DNA from: Bryobacterales bacterium
GTDB lineage: Bacteria; Acidobacteriota; Terriglobia; Bryobacterales; Bryobacteraceae
Assembly: GCA_026129915.1 (NCBI GenBank)
Contig: JAHCHD010000007.1
Location: forward strand, 1 to 64,000
Direction: 5' to 3'
Length of the DNA stretch: 64,000 nucleotides
This document shows, in pieces, positions 27,435-35,864 of this stretch; the first letter of the stretch is position 1; every line of letters starts with the position of its first letter. The notes under the pieces were generated by a model, which was not told the origin of the DNA, did no database searches, and saw nothing but the letters and a program-made list of their open reading frames with translations. Made by a program: the position numbers and the translations under genes.

Positions 27435-28814
27435 ATGGCCTCAGACCACGAGCACCACCCGCTAGCCCCCCCGCAATCGGAAGGCGACGTGAACCTGTCG
27501 AGCCGCCGTGCTGCGTGGCAGCAGAAACACCTCAGCGCGGCCACCCGTCAGCAACTAGCCGAGGACGCCCGCTACTATCTGCACCAGTCTCTATCCACCC
27601 CCTGCCTTAACGTGCTGGCCAAGGCAGAGGGTAGCTGGATTGAGGACACTGAGGGTCGCCGTTTTCTCGATTTTCATGGCAACAACGTGCACCACCTTGG
27701 CTTTGGACACCCGGCCGTGATGGAAGCCGTCACCCGGCAGATGGCTACCCTGCCATTCTGCACGCGGCGCTACACCTGCGAACCTGCCATCGCGCTGGCC
27801 CGCAAGCTCGCCACGCTGGCGCCGGGTGATTTAAGCAGGGTGCTGCTGGCGCCCGGTGGTACATCCGCCATGGGCATTGCCATGAAGCTGGCGCGCGCCG
27901 CCACCGGACGCTACAAGACGATCTCACTGTGGGATGCTTTCCACGGTGCTTCCCTGGATGCCGCCTCGATTGGCGGCGAGCGCCTGTTCCGCGACCGCAT
28001 GGGGCCGCTGCTTCCGGGCGCATTGCACGCTCCGCCACCAGAGCCCCAGAACTGCCCTTTCCATTGCGGCACGCAGTGCAGCCTGCAGTGTGCCGGAATG
28101 GTGGACTACCTGATGGAGAAGGAAGGCGAGATCGGCGCGGTGGTCGTCGAGACTGTCCGTTCTACCTCAGCCATTCCGCCGGCTGGTTATCTGCGACACT
28201 TGCGTGAAGCCTGTAACCGGCACGGCGCAATGCTGATTTTCGATGAGATTCCGCACGGGCTCGGACGTACCGGACGGCTTTTCACGTTTGAGCACTTCGG
28301 CGTCCAGCCAGACATTGTCGTTCTGGGAAAGGCGCTCGGCGGCGGGATATTCCCTCTGGCGGCGGTGATTGCCCGCGAGTCTCTGAACGTGGCGGAGGAC
28401 CTTGCCCTTGGCCACTACACACACGAGAAGAACCCGGTAGCCTGCGCCGCGGCTCTGGCTGTGCTTGAGACCATCGAAGCGCAGGGCTTTCTGGAGCGGG
28501 TGTGTACCCTAGGCGAAAATACGGCGGTGGAGTTGCGCTCACTCGCAGCGCGGTGCCCTCTGATTGCTGACGTCCGTGCCCTGGGCCTGTTGCTTTGCGT
28601 GGTGCTGCGCCACCCCGCCACCGGCGAGCCAGCCTGTGATGCCGCGGAACGCATTATGTATCGCTGCCTGGAACTCGGGCTTAGCTTCAAGGTCTCCATG
28701 GGCAACGTGCTTACGCTTACGCCGCCGCTTACCATCACTGATGAAGAAATGCGCTTCGCTCTGAATGCCATCACGGTGGCCGTGAGCGAGGAGTGCAGAG
28801 CGCCTGCTCTGTAG
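27435..28814 (+). CDS. pbfA: Class III aminotransferase-fold enzyme, probable (R)-1-hydroxy-2-aminoethylphosphonate ammonia-lyase
   Basis: 459 residues, 15 nt after phnW. Class III PLP fold: DTEGRRFLDFHGNNVHHLGFGHP, LPFCTRRYT, LAPGGTSAMGIAMKLAR, SLWDAFHGASLDA, FDEIPHGLGRTG with the cofactor Asp, and the Schiff-base Lys in VLGKALGGGIFPLAA. A Cys-rich insert (CPFHCGTQCSLQC) near residues 200-215 is unusual for plain transaminases. PbfA enzymes, found beside phnW, convert (R)-1-hydroxy-2-aminoethylphosphonate to phosphonoacetaldehyde and ammonia, widening the PhnW pathway. The assignment rests on this context and on remembered family features; an omega-amino-acid transaminase is the alternative. 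Confidence 0.8.
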   Translation: MASDHEHHPLAPPQSEGDVNLSSRRAAWQQKHLSAATRQQLAEDARYYLHQSLSTPCLNVLAKAEGSWIEDTEGRRFLDFHGNNVHHLGFGHPAVMEAVTRQMATLPFCTRRYTCEPAIALARKLATLAPGDLSRVLLAPGGTSAMGIAMKLARAATGRYKTISLWDAFHGASLDAASIGGERLFRDRMGPLLPGALHAPPPEPQNCPFHCGTQCSLQCAGMVDYLMEKEGEIGAVVVETVRSTSAIPPAGYLRHLREACNRHGAMLIFDEIPHGLGRTGRLFTFEHFGVQPDIVVLGKALGGGIFPLAAVIARESLNVAEDLALGHYTHEKNPVACAAALAVLETIEAQGFLERVCTLGENTAVELRSLAARCPLIADVRALGLLLCVVLRHPATGEPACDAAERIMYRCLELGLSFKVSMGNVLTLTPPLTITDEEMRFALNAITVAVSEECRAPAL

Positions 28815-28822
28815 CGCCTTGT

Positions 28823-30367
28823 CTATAGCACTGGGCCGATTCGCCACGGGACGAACTCGCGGTGGCCGAACTGCTCGGCGGCGGTCCTGCGTCCGCTGGC
28901 CACTTCCAGCGTGAAGTCGAAGATCTCCTGGCCGATGGCTTCCACCGTGGCCGTGCCATCCATGATGCGGCCCGCGTTGACATCCATGTTGTCGCGCATG
29001 CGCTCGTACATGGGTGTGTTGGTGGCAATTTTGATTACCGGCACAATGGGGTTGCCCGACGCGCTGCCACGCCCGGTGGTGAAGGCCATCACGTTGCTTC
29101 CGCCTGAGGCAAGGCCTGTCAGGGATACCGGGTCGTAGCCCGGCGTGTTCATGAAACAGAGTCCCGGCGAGGTGATGCGCTCAGCATACTCCAGCACCTG
29201 CATCAGCGGCGAGGTGCCACTCTTGGCCACCGCGCCAAGGCTCTTCTCGAGAATGGTGGTAAGCCCGCCCTCTTTGTTCCCGGGTGAGGGGTTGTCGTCA
29301 AAGCTTCCCGTGAAGCGGTTCAAGTAGGTCTTGTAAGCACGGATGCACTGAAGCAGTTTCTCAGCCGTTTCGCGATTCCGGGAACGCCGCACCAGCAGGT
29401 GCTCTGCGCCGAAGATCTCTGGAGTCTCCGCCAGAATGGCAGACGCGCCGATGGCGGCCAGCAGGTCGCTCGCATGCCCCAACGCCGGATTGGCCGTGAT
29501 CCCGGAGAAAGAATCAGAGCCCCCGCATTGCAATCCCAGCATGATGTGCGAGGCTGGTAGCTCCCGCCGTTCCATTGCCCGGATGCGCTCGAAGTGTTCA
29601 CGCACCGCGCGCACGCCCGCCTCCACCGTTGCCCGCGTGCCGCCAGCATCCTGCAGCGTCATCGCCACGATATGTTCCGTGCGCATGGCGCCAGGGGGCA
29701 GGTACGCATCAATCTGGTTCACTTCGCAGCCCAGGCCCAGCAGGATGGCACCCGCTACATTGGGGTGGTCCAGCACGCCCGCCACTACGCGATGCAATTG
29801 CTCCGTATCGGCGCCGATGCTGTGCGCACAACCCTCGCCATGTGCGAAGGCCACCACGCCATCCACGTTGGGAGGCAGGTCATCCTTGCCAAAGGATGCC
29901 GCGATTAGCTCAGCTGCGTGCGCCGCGCAGTTGCTTGCGGCCACCACGGCCACGTAGTTGCGAGTGCCCGCGCGCCCGTCCCCGCGCAGGTACGCCTGGA
30001 TCCGGGGCAGCGGCTCCAGCGGGGTGGGGACGGCTAACTCCACATCCGGAAACTGGTAGGCCATCTCAAATTCTTCAAAGCTCAGGTTGTGGGTGTGTAC
30101 GTGGTCGCCCGGGGCAATGGCTGCTTTAGCGCGCCCGATGATCTCCGCGTAGCGCAGCACCACATCCCCCGCGGCTATCGGAGCAATCGCCAGCTTGTGC
30201 CCAATGGGAATCTGGGTGCGCGCCAGCACTTCGGCGCCGTCTGCCAATACACGCTGTCCTTGGGAGAGGTTCACCCGCGCAATGGCGACATTGTCGCGCG
30301 CGTTCAAACGAATCACCGCATTCTCCGCGGTGGCCATGGGCTGGATGCCCACCAGATTGCTGCTCAT
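28823..30367 (-). CDS. UxaA-family sugar-acid dehydratase (altronate dehydratase-like)
   Basis: 514 residues from ATG 30367, which overlaps the lactonase stop as ATGA. An N-terminal SAF domain (about 1-95: VIRLNARDNVAIARVNL, VLARTQIPIGHKLAI, GDHVHTHNL) is joined to the UxaA core: GYLRGDGRAGTRNY-like YLRGDGRAGTRNYVAVV, HGEGCAHS, GLGCEVNQ, LQCGGSDSFSGITANPALG, AETPEIFGAEHLL, NPSPGNKEGGLTTILEKSLG and TTGRGSASGNP. The family dehydrates D-altronate or D-galactarate to 2-keto-3-deoxy acids with iron. In this operon it would act on the aldonate made by the upstream dehydrogenase and lactonase, so L-fuconate or a similar acid is the likely substrate. That is inference. Confidence 0.88.
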   Translation of the reverse strand: MSSNLVGIQPMATAENAVIRLNARDNVAIARVNLSQGQRVLADGAEVLARTQIPIGHKLAIAPIAAGDVVLRYAEIIGRAKAAIAPGDHVHTHNLSFEEFEMAYQFPDVELAVPTPLEPLPRIQAYLRGDGRAGTRNYVAVVAASNCAAHAAELIAASFGKDDLPPNVDGVVAFAHGEGCAHSIGADTEQLHRVVAGVLDHPNVAGAILLGLGCEVNQIDAYLPPGAMRTEHIVAMTLQDAGGTRATVEAGVRAVREHFERIRAMERRELPASHIMLGLQCGGSDSFSGITANPALGHASDLLAAIGASAILAETPEIFGAEHLLVRRSRNRETAEKLLQCIRAYKTYLNRFTGSFDDNPSPGNKEGGLTTILEKSLGAVAKSGTSPLMQVLEYAERITSPGLCFMNTPGYDPVSLTGLASGGSNVMAFTTGRGSASGNPIVPVIKIATNTPMYERMRDNMDVNAGRIMDGTATVEAIGQEIFDFTLEVASGRRTAAEQFGHREFVPWRIGPVL

Positions 30368-31191
30368 AGGGAGTAAACCTCTTTCGCTGTGTCTCCAAAA
30401 ATTCGGGCGCGCTCGGCCGCGCTGAGCGGCGCTGCCCATTGTTCCACCGTTTCACGCCAGCGGGCATAGGTGCTAGCGGCCAGGCATACCGGCCAGTCAG
30501 ACCCAAACAGCAGCCGGGCGGGCGTGAAGGCCTCAAGCGCTGCATCCAGGTAGGGCTTCAGGTCCGCCGTCCGCCAGGTGCTCCAGTCAGCCTCCGTCAC
30601 CATTCCCGACACCTTACACCAGACGTTGGGCCGCCGGGCGAGTTCCCGCAGGTTCGCTTCCCACGGTTCGCGGACGCTCTCGCGGATGCGCGGCTTGGCT
30701 ACGTGATCCAGCACGAATCGCTGGTTTGGGAGCTTGTCCACGAAGGCGATCGCGGAGGGCAATTGCCGCTCGAAAATCAGGATGTCGTAGACCCATCCGC
30801 GCTCCGCCAGCAAGCCCGCGCCGCGCTGGAACTGAGGATTGGCAAGCGAGGTGGGGTCCGCCTCACTCTGGATAACATGCCGCAGGCCTTTCAGCTTCGT
30901 CTGGCTGGATAGCCGGTCGAGGACCGCGCCAATGTCGTCAGCGGCCAGTGGCGCCCAGCCCACCACGCCGGCAATCCACGGGTTCTCGTCCGCCAGGTCG
31001 AGCAGCCACACGGTTTCTTCCAGCGTCTGGCGTGCCTGCACCGCGATGCAGCCATCCATCTCGGCAGCCAGCAACTCAGGGCGCAGGTGATCGGGCAGGA
31101 AGTCGCGCCGCAATTGCTCCATGCCGTCGCCCAGCCAGCCATACTCGGCTGCCGTGTATTGCCAGAAGTGCTGATGGGCATCAATGCGCAT
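30364..31191 (-). CDS. Amidohydrolase-family aldonolactonase (L-fucono-/L-rhamnono-lactonase-like)
   Basis: 275 residues from MRIDAHQHFWQY. The start overlaps the aldo/keto reductase gene by 11 nt, and the stop overlaps the dehydratase start. The metal motif HQHFW opens the TIM barrel; QARQTLEETVWLLDLADEN, GLRHVIQSE, FVLDHVAKPRI and LLFGSDWPVC (metal Asp at the end of strand 8) match the COG3618 lactonase family. These enzymes hydrolyse fucono- or rhamnono-lactones to the free acids in oxidative deoxy-sugar breakdown. It sits between a predicted aldose dehydrogenase and a dehydratase, as such a pathway requires. Confidence 0.88.
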   Translation of the reverse strand: MRIDAHQHFWQYTAAEYGWLGDGMEQLRRDFLPDHLRPELLAAEMDGCIAVQARQTLEETVWLLDLADENPWIAGVVGWAPLAADDIGAVLDRLSSQTKLKGLRHVIQSEADPTSLANPQFQRGAGLLAERGWVYDILIFERQLPSAIAFVDKLPNQRFVLDHVAKPRIRESVREPWEANLRELARRPNVWCKVSGMVTEADWSTWRTADLKPYLDAALEAFTPARLLFGSDWPVCLAASTYARWRETVEQWAAPLSAAERARIFGDTAKEVYSL

Positions 31192-32158
31192 GGCGAGCCT
31201 CGCTTTCTGCCGCGAGAGGCCACCGGAAGTTGTCGTTTTCGGGCCGTCCGCAAGCCCATGCACGGTTCTTCACGGGTTCCACCAGTTGGGCGATCTCCGC
31301 CAGCAACGCCTCGCTGGCAACTCCCTCCATGGCGGCTACGTTGCTTTCGACGTGTGCTGACTTCGACATCCCCACTACGGTGGTCGCGGCACCCTGCCAG
31401 CGCAGGCAGTATTGCAGCGCGACATCCTCAATGGAGGCTCCGTGTTGCTGGCAGGAAGCAAGCACCGCGCGGGCGACCGCCTTTACCTCCGCCGGGGCAG
31501 GGTGCCAGTCTGGGGGGCCTTTCTCACTCAGCACGCGCATGTGCAGGGGCGACGCGTTAAACAAGCCGATGCCCTGCTGCTGGCAGAACGGCGCCAGCGC
31601 GGATGCAAGGTCGTCCATCAGCAGATTGTAGCGGCAATACGACATGATGGCGTCTACCGGTGCTGCTGCCGCGATGGTGTGCAGCAGCGCGACGGGAAAA
31701 CCCGTGATGCCAATGGCGCGCGCCTTGCCCTGCCGCTGGACGTCCCGCAAGGCCGGGATGGTTTCCTCGATCACCTGCATGGGGTCGCCGAATTCCACGT
31801 CATGAGCGAACAGCACATCCACGTAGTCTGTCTGCAGTCGCCCAAGCGATTCGTCTGTGCTGCGCTGCACGCGCTCCGCGGAAAAATCGAAGGTTGCCGT
31901 GTCGTAACGCCCGCACTTGGTGGTGATCACCGCTTGCTGTCGCCTCCCTTTCAGCGCCCTTCCCAGGCGTTCCTCGCTCAGCCCGCGTCCATAGTAAGGG
32001 GAGGTGTCAAAGCAGGTAATTCCCAGGTCGATGGCCCGGTGTACCGCGCGTGTACACTCGGCTTCATCGGCCACGCCGAATTCATTGCCCAGCGGCGAGG
32101 CGCCAAAACTGAGCACGGGAACGGAAATGCCGGTGTTGCCGAGAGGCTGATAGCGCAT
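31181..32158 (-). CDS. Aldo/keto reductase, probable L-fucose/aldose 1-dehydrogenase
   Basis: 325 residues from MRYQPLGNTGISVP; longer in-frame starts run into the divergent gene. The AKR tetrad is present: Asp in CFDTSPYYG, Tyr in the same motif, Lys in ITTKCG and His in VLFAHDVEF. DRxLGRLQTDYVDV-type sequence, SPLHMRVLSEKGPPDWHP and CLRWQGAATTVVGMS resemble the D-threo-aldose (L-fucose/L-galactose) dehydrogenase branch. It would oxidise a sugar to its lactone with NAD(P)+. It is the first gene of a three-gene overlapping operon with a lactonase and a UxaA-type dehydratase, which supports this over a general reductase role. Confidence 0.87.
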   Translation of the reverse strand: MRYQPLGNTGISVPVLSFGASPLGNEFGVADEAECTRAVHRAIDLGITCFDTSPYYGRGLSEERLGRALKGRRQQAVITTKCGRYDTATFDFSAERVQRSTDESLGRLQTDYVDVLFAHDVEFGDPMQVIEETIPALRDVQRQGKARAIGITGFPVALLHTIAAAAPVDAIMSYCRYNLLMDDLASALAPFCQQQGIGLFNASPLHMRVLSEKGPPDWHPAPAEVKAVARAVLASCQQHGASIEDVALQYCLRWQGAATTVVGMSKSAHVESNVAAMEGVASEALLAEIAQLVEPVKNRAWACGRPENDNFRWPLAAESEARHAH

Positions 32159-32249
32159 GGAGGTGTGCCCCTTCTGTTCCTCCATCTTACTGAACCCCAC
32201 CATCCGCGGGTCACTACGCCAAGGCCGCGAGCCAGTGTACGATACAGCC

Positions 32250-33557
32250 ATGGCTTCCTCGACGATTTCCCGCCGCAACCTCCTGGCTACCGCCGCCCCG
32301 ATGATTGTGCCCTCCAGCGTCTTTGGCTCCCAAGCCCCCAGCAACCGAATGACCATTGGTTTCATCGGTACCGGCAACAACGGCTATGGCTGGATGTCCT
32401 CCTTTCTGAAGGACGAAAGGGCGCGTGTGGTGGCTGTCTGCGATGTGAACCGTGAGGGTCCTGGCTATTGGGATAACACCATCCGCGGCTGGAAGCCCGC
32501 CCAGGAACGGGTGAATAAGCAATACGGCAATAGCGACTGCAAAGCCTACGAGGATTACCGCGAATTGCTCGCGCGCACAGACATCGACGCGGTGTACATC
32601 GCCTCCCCAGACCACTGGCACGCCATTCATGCCATCCATGCGGCGCGGGCAAAGAAGCACATCCTTTGCCAGAAGCCATTGACGACCAGCGTTGCCGAGG
32701 GCCGCGCCATGGTGAAGGCGGTCACCACATCCGGTGTTGTCTGGCAAACCGGCAGCCAGCAGCGCTCTGACTGGGCTTTTCTGCGCGCCAAGGAAGTGCT
32801 GGCTTCCGGCCAGGTAGGGCGCGTCCGCTTCGTACGCATCGGTCTTCCTGGAGGGACCCCTGACTTTGGCAAGACGGCGGACCAAACCCAGCCGCGCCCT
32901 GTTCCCGACGGCTTCCGCTACGACTGGTGGCTTGGCCCCGCGCCGCAGGCTGACTACTGCCCAGCCCGCGTGGGGGTTAATTTCCGGTGGGTGCGCGACT
33001 ACTCCGGAGGCCAGATTACTGATTGGGGCGCCCATCACATTGACTGCGCGCAGTGGCTGCTGGGCCGCGAAAACACAGGCCCCGCCATGATCCGAGACGC
33101 CCACGGCAAATGGGCAGCGCACCCCATCTACAACACGGCCACGGACTTCTACTTCGAATGCGAGTACCCGGACGGGCTGCGCTATGTGGTCTCCAGCAAC
33201 GAGCGCGGCGGCGTGCGCTTCGTGGGTACGGACGGCTGGCTCTATGTGAACCGCGGGAGGCTGGAGGCGAGTTTCCCGCTGCCGGAAGATGCGATGACCG
33301 ATGCGCAGCGCCGCGCAATGCCCAATGCCGACGACGCCCATTGCCGCAACTTCACGGATGCGTTGCTTCAGGGTGCGAAACCCGTGGCGCCGATTGAAGC
33401 AGCCCATCGCTCCATCAGCATCGCTCACCTGGCGAACATTTCCCTTTTGGTGGGGCGCAATGTCCGGTGGGATCCAAAGACGGAAACCATCCAAAACGAC
33501 AGTGCCGCCAGCGCGATGTTGCAGCGTGAGTACCGGAAGCCATACAGCCTGGCTTAG
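32250..33557 (+). CDS. Tat-exported Gfo/Idh/MocA-family oxidoreductase
   Basis: 435 residues from ATG 32250. The N-terminus is a Tat-type signal (TISRRNLLATAAPMIVP, cut near VFGSQ), after which the Rossmann fold starts with IGFIGTGNNG. The family motif CQKPLTTSVAEGRAMVKA (usual EKP Lys) and DWGAHHIDCAQWLLG, a typical GFO_IDH_MocA C-terminal motif, are clear. Secreted members are very common in Acidobacteriota and Planctomycetota; cytoplasmic relatives oxidise sugars or inositols with NAD(P), and some exported ones act as glycosidases. It is divergent from the fucose-type operon across 91 nt, so coregulation is possible. Substrate unknown. Confidence 0.9.
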   Translation: MASSTISRRNLLATAAPMIVPSSVFGSQAPSNRMTIGFIGTGNNGYGWMSSFLKDERARVVAVCDVNREGPGYWDNTIRGWKPAQERVNKQYGNSDCKAYEDYRELLARTDIDAVYIASPDHWHAIHAIHAARAKKHILCQKPLTTSVAEGRAMVKAVTTSGVVWQTGSQQRSDWAFLRAKEVLASGQVGRVRFVRIGLPGGTPDFGKTADQTQPRPVPDGFRYDWWLGPAPQADYCPARVGVNFRWVRDYSGGQITDWGAHHIDCAQWLLGRENTGPAMIRDAHGKWAAHPIYNTATDFYFECEYPDGLRYVVSSNERGGVRFVGTDGWLYVNRGRLEASFPLPEDAMTDAQRRAMPNADDAHCRNFTDALLQGAKPVAPIEAAHRSISIAHLANISLLVGRNVRWDPKTETIQNDSAASAMLQREYRKPYSLA

Positions 33558-33563
33558 CTTTGG

Positions 33564-34064
33564 CTAGTCGCGGAACGCAATCGAGAACCGAAGCTGGTTC
33601 ATTTGGAACTCCTGGCGTGTGTTGTCGAAATAGCGATATTCAAACCGAAGACCCACGCGCAGGCGAGGCCAATAGGTGACACCCCCGCCTAGCTGGTAAA
33701 GGCTCAGCGCACCCTCGCGGAACGCCAGCCCGTAGCCGCCGGTGACAAAAGGCACTACCTTGCGGGGGTTGACGCGATCATCAAAGTGATACGAGGGGCC
33801 AAGGGACAAAAGACCAAAGTATTCGCCGGATTGTTCCCTGGGCCAAACCAACTGGCCATCACCGCCAAAGGCGAGACCTTTGTACATGTAGCCTTCACCG
33901 CCCCCGGCAAAGCTCAGAATCTTCCCGAACGCTTCTCCGCGATCCGCGCGTCCGTTTACGCCAAAACCAACTGTACCCACGGCATGATATGCGGGAACTG
34001 CCTGCGCTACTGCCCCCATTGTGAGGGCAGCAGCGAAGACAACCACAAGGAGAGATCGAGTCAT
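33564..34064 (-). CDS. Outer-membrane beta-barrel protein
   Basis: 166 residues with a signal peptide (MTRSLLVVVFAAALTMGAVA, cut near AQAVPA). The mature part alternates polar and hydrophobic residues in strands (FGVNGRADRGEAFGKILSFAGGGEGY in pieces, EYFGLLSLGPSYHF, KVVPFVTGGYGLAF, SLYQLGGGVTYW, LRVGLRFEYRYF, QLRFSIAFRD), fitting a small 8-stranded OmpA/OmpW-like barrel. The C-terminal strand ends FSIAFRD, not the classic terminal Phe. Such proteins are typical of Gram-negative outer membranes. It ends 6 nt from the convergent oxidoreductase gene. No specific function. Confidence 0.8.
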   Translation of the reverse strand: MTRSLLVVVFAAALTMGAVAQAVPAYHAVGTVGFGVNGRADRGEAFGKILSFAGGGEGYMYKGLAFGGDGQLVWPREQSGEYFGLLSLGPSYHFDDRVNPRKVVPFVTGGYGLAFREGALSLYQLGGGVTYWPRLRVGLRFEYRYFDNTRQEFQMNQLRFSIAFRD

Positions 34065-34160
34065 ACAAGTGTGAAGACGCTTTGCTCAAGGAAAAAGTTG
34101 TCTGCGGTTGGAAATTGACGCAATTGCCACATCGCGGCAAGCGCGATATGCTCGTGGCGG

Positions 34161-35845
34161 ATGCGTGTTTCTGGGTCCTCCATCCTGCTGCTTTGCTGCC
34201 TCGCCATGGGGATAATTGCTCCCGCCCAAGCCCCGCAAGCCAGTGCTCCACGTTTCGTTGATCGATCACCGGATAGCGGCCTCGCGATGGTCCTTCGCAA
34301 CGATGCCACTCCCCGTAAACGGCTCATCGAAACCATGACCGGTGGCGTTGCGTTGTTCGATTTCGATAACGACGGCCTGCCTGACCTTTACTTCGTAAAC
34401 GGCGCGCCCATGGGCACCCTCCGCAAGGACGGTCCCTCGTGGTGGAACCGTCTCTATCGCAACCTGGGCGATTTCCGCTTCCAGGAGGTTACCGAAGCCG
34501 CCGGCGTGGCCGGACATGGGTACGACATGGGCGTTGCCGCTGGCGACTACGATGGCGATGGCCACATCGACCTGTTTGTTACCGGGGTACGCGGGAACAC
34601 GCTGTTCCGCAACCGCGGGGAAGGCGTCTTTGAGGATGTCACCGCCGCCGCAGGCCTAAAGGCGGCACCCGGCCAGGAACGCTGGGCCGTATCCGCGGGC
34701 TGGCTGGATTACGATGGCGACGGCGATCTTGACCTCTTCGTCGCCAACTACGTCCGGTGGGAACCCGCGAGCGAACCCGTCTGTGGCGATCCCCTGCGTA
34801 AAGTGCCCACCTACTGCCACCCGGATATGTACCAAGGCACCGCCAGCCAGCTTTTTCGCAACGACGGCAACGGCCGCTTCACCGATGTATCGCGGGAGTC
34901 CGGAATCGCCGCGCACATCGGCAAGGGCATGGGCCTCGCCATCGCCGATGTGGATGGAGACGGACGACTCGATATCTTTGTGCCCAACGACACGGTGCCC
35001 AACTTCCTGTTCTTCCAGGAAGCTGGCGGCAGGTTTCGTGAGGGCGCATTCGACGCAGGCGTTGCGCTGAACGACGACGGGCTTGCCCTTTCGTCGATGG
35101 GCGCCGACGCGCGCGACATCGATAACGACGGTCTCCCGGAAATCTTCGTCACCGCGCTTGCGAACGAGACCTGGCCGCTCTTTCGCAATCTGGGTAACCG
35201 GGTGTTCGCGGAAATCACCTACCCCGCCGGCATTGGGAAAGCATCTCTGGCCCACACTGGCTGGGGCTTGGGCATCTTCGACTTTAACAATGACGGATGG
35301 AAAGACCTGTTTGTCGCGGGCGGCGACGTGAACTCCAATACGGAGCTTTACTCCAGCCGCCAGAGCAATCAGCCGAGTCGCCTTCTCGCCGGCGTGGACG
35401 GCAAGCGCTTCGTTGACCACACGGAGGAATCCGGACTGAGTCGCGCCGGCGCCGCGCTTCACCGGGGCGCTGCATTTGGTGACCTCAACGGCGACGGCTG
35501 CATTGATGTGGTGCTTTCCCGCCTAAACCAAACGCCACTGCTGCTCGAAAACCAATGTGGCACGTTGTCCTGGATAGGGTTCACCTTGCGACAGCCCGGT
35601 GCGAACCGGCAAGCCTTCGGAGCGCGAATCACGCTGGAACTCAGCAGTGGGGCCACCCTGATGAATGCCGTGCAGACCGTTGGTTACGCCAGCAGTAGCG
35701 ACCCGCGAGTTCACTTTGGGGTGGGCGCGGCGCGGGTTTTGCGCGAATACGTTGGCCCGACGGAGAGGAGCAAGTGCTGGAGAAGCCCCCTGTAGGCCGA
35801 TGGCTGGCAGTGGATCGGCCAGTGGGCCGCCCGGCGGCGCCCTAG
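34161..35845 (+). CDS. Secreted FG-GAP/ASPIC-UnbV (CRTAC1-like) protein, frameshifted near the C-terminus
   Basis: A signal peptide (SSILLLCCLAMGIIAPAQA) precedes seven calcium-binding-type blades: DFDNDGLPDLYFV, DYDGDGHIDLFV, DYDGDGDLDLFV, DVDGDGRLDIFV, DIDNDGLPEIFV, DFNNDGWKDLFV and DLNGDGCIDVVL. The ASPIC/UnbV domain follows (GANRQAFGARITL, NAVQTVGYASSSDPRVHFGVG). The unshifted frame ends in an unrelated tail at 35795. Another frame continues with the expected RIRWPDG...QVLEKPPVGRWL to a stop at 35845. One A added at 35747-35748 (GAATACG to GAAATACG) restores a continuous protein of about 561 residues. Family members are extracellular; function unknown. Confidence 0.85.
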
Positions 35846-35864
35846 GCAACGCATGCCTGGCGGC

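Noticed and set aside
32214-33494. 426-codon leftward frame opposite the Gfo/Idh/MocA gene
   Set aside because: Rightward frame has Tat signal, GTGNNG and DWGAHH motifs; the leftward one is an antisense shadow.
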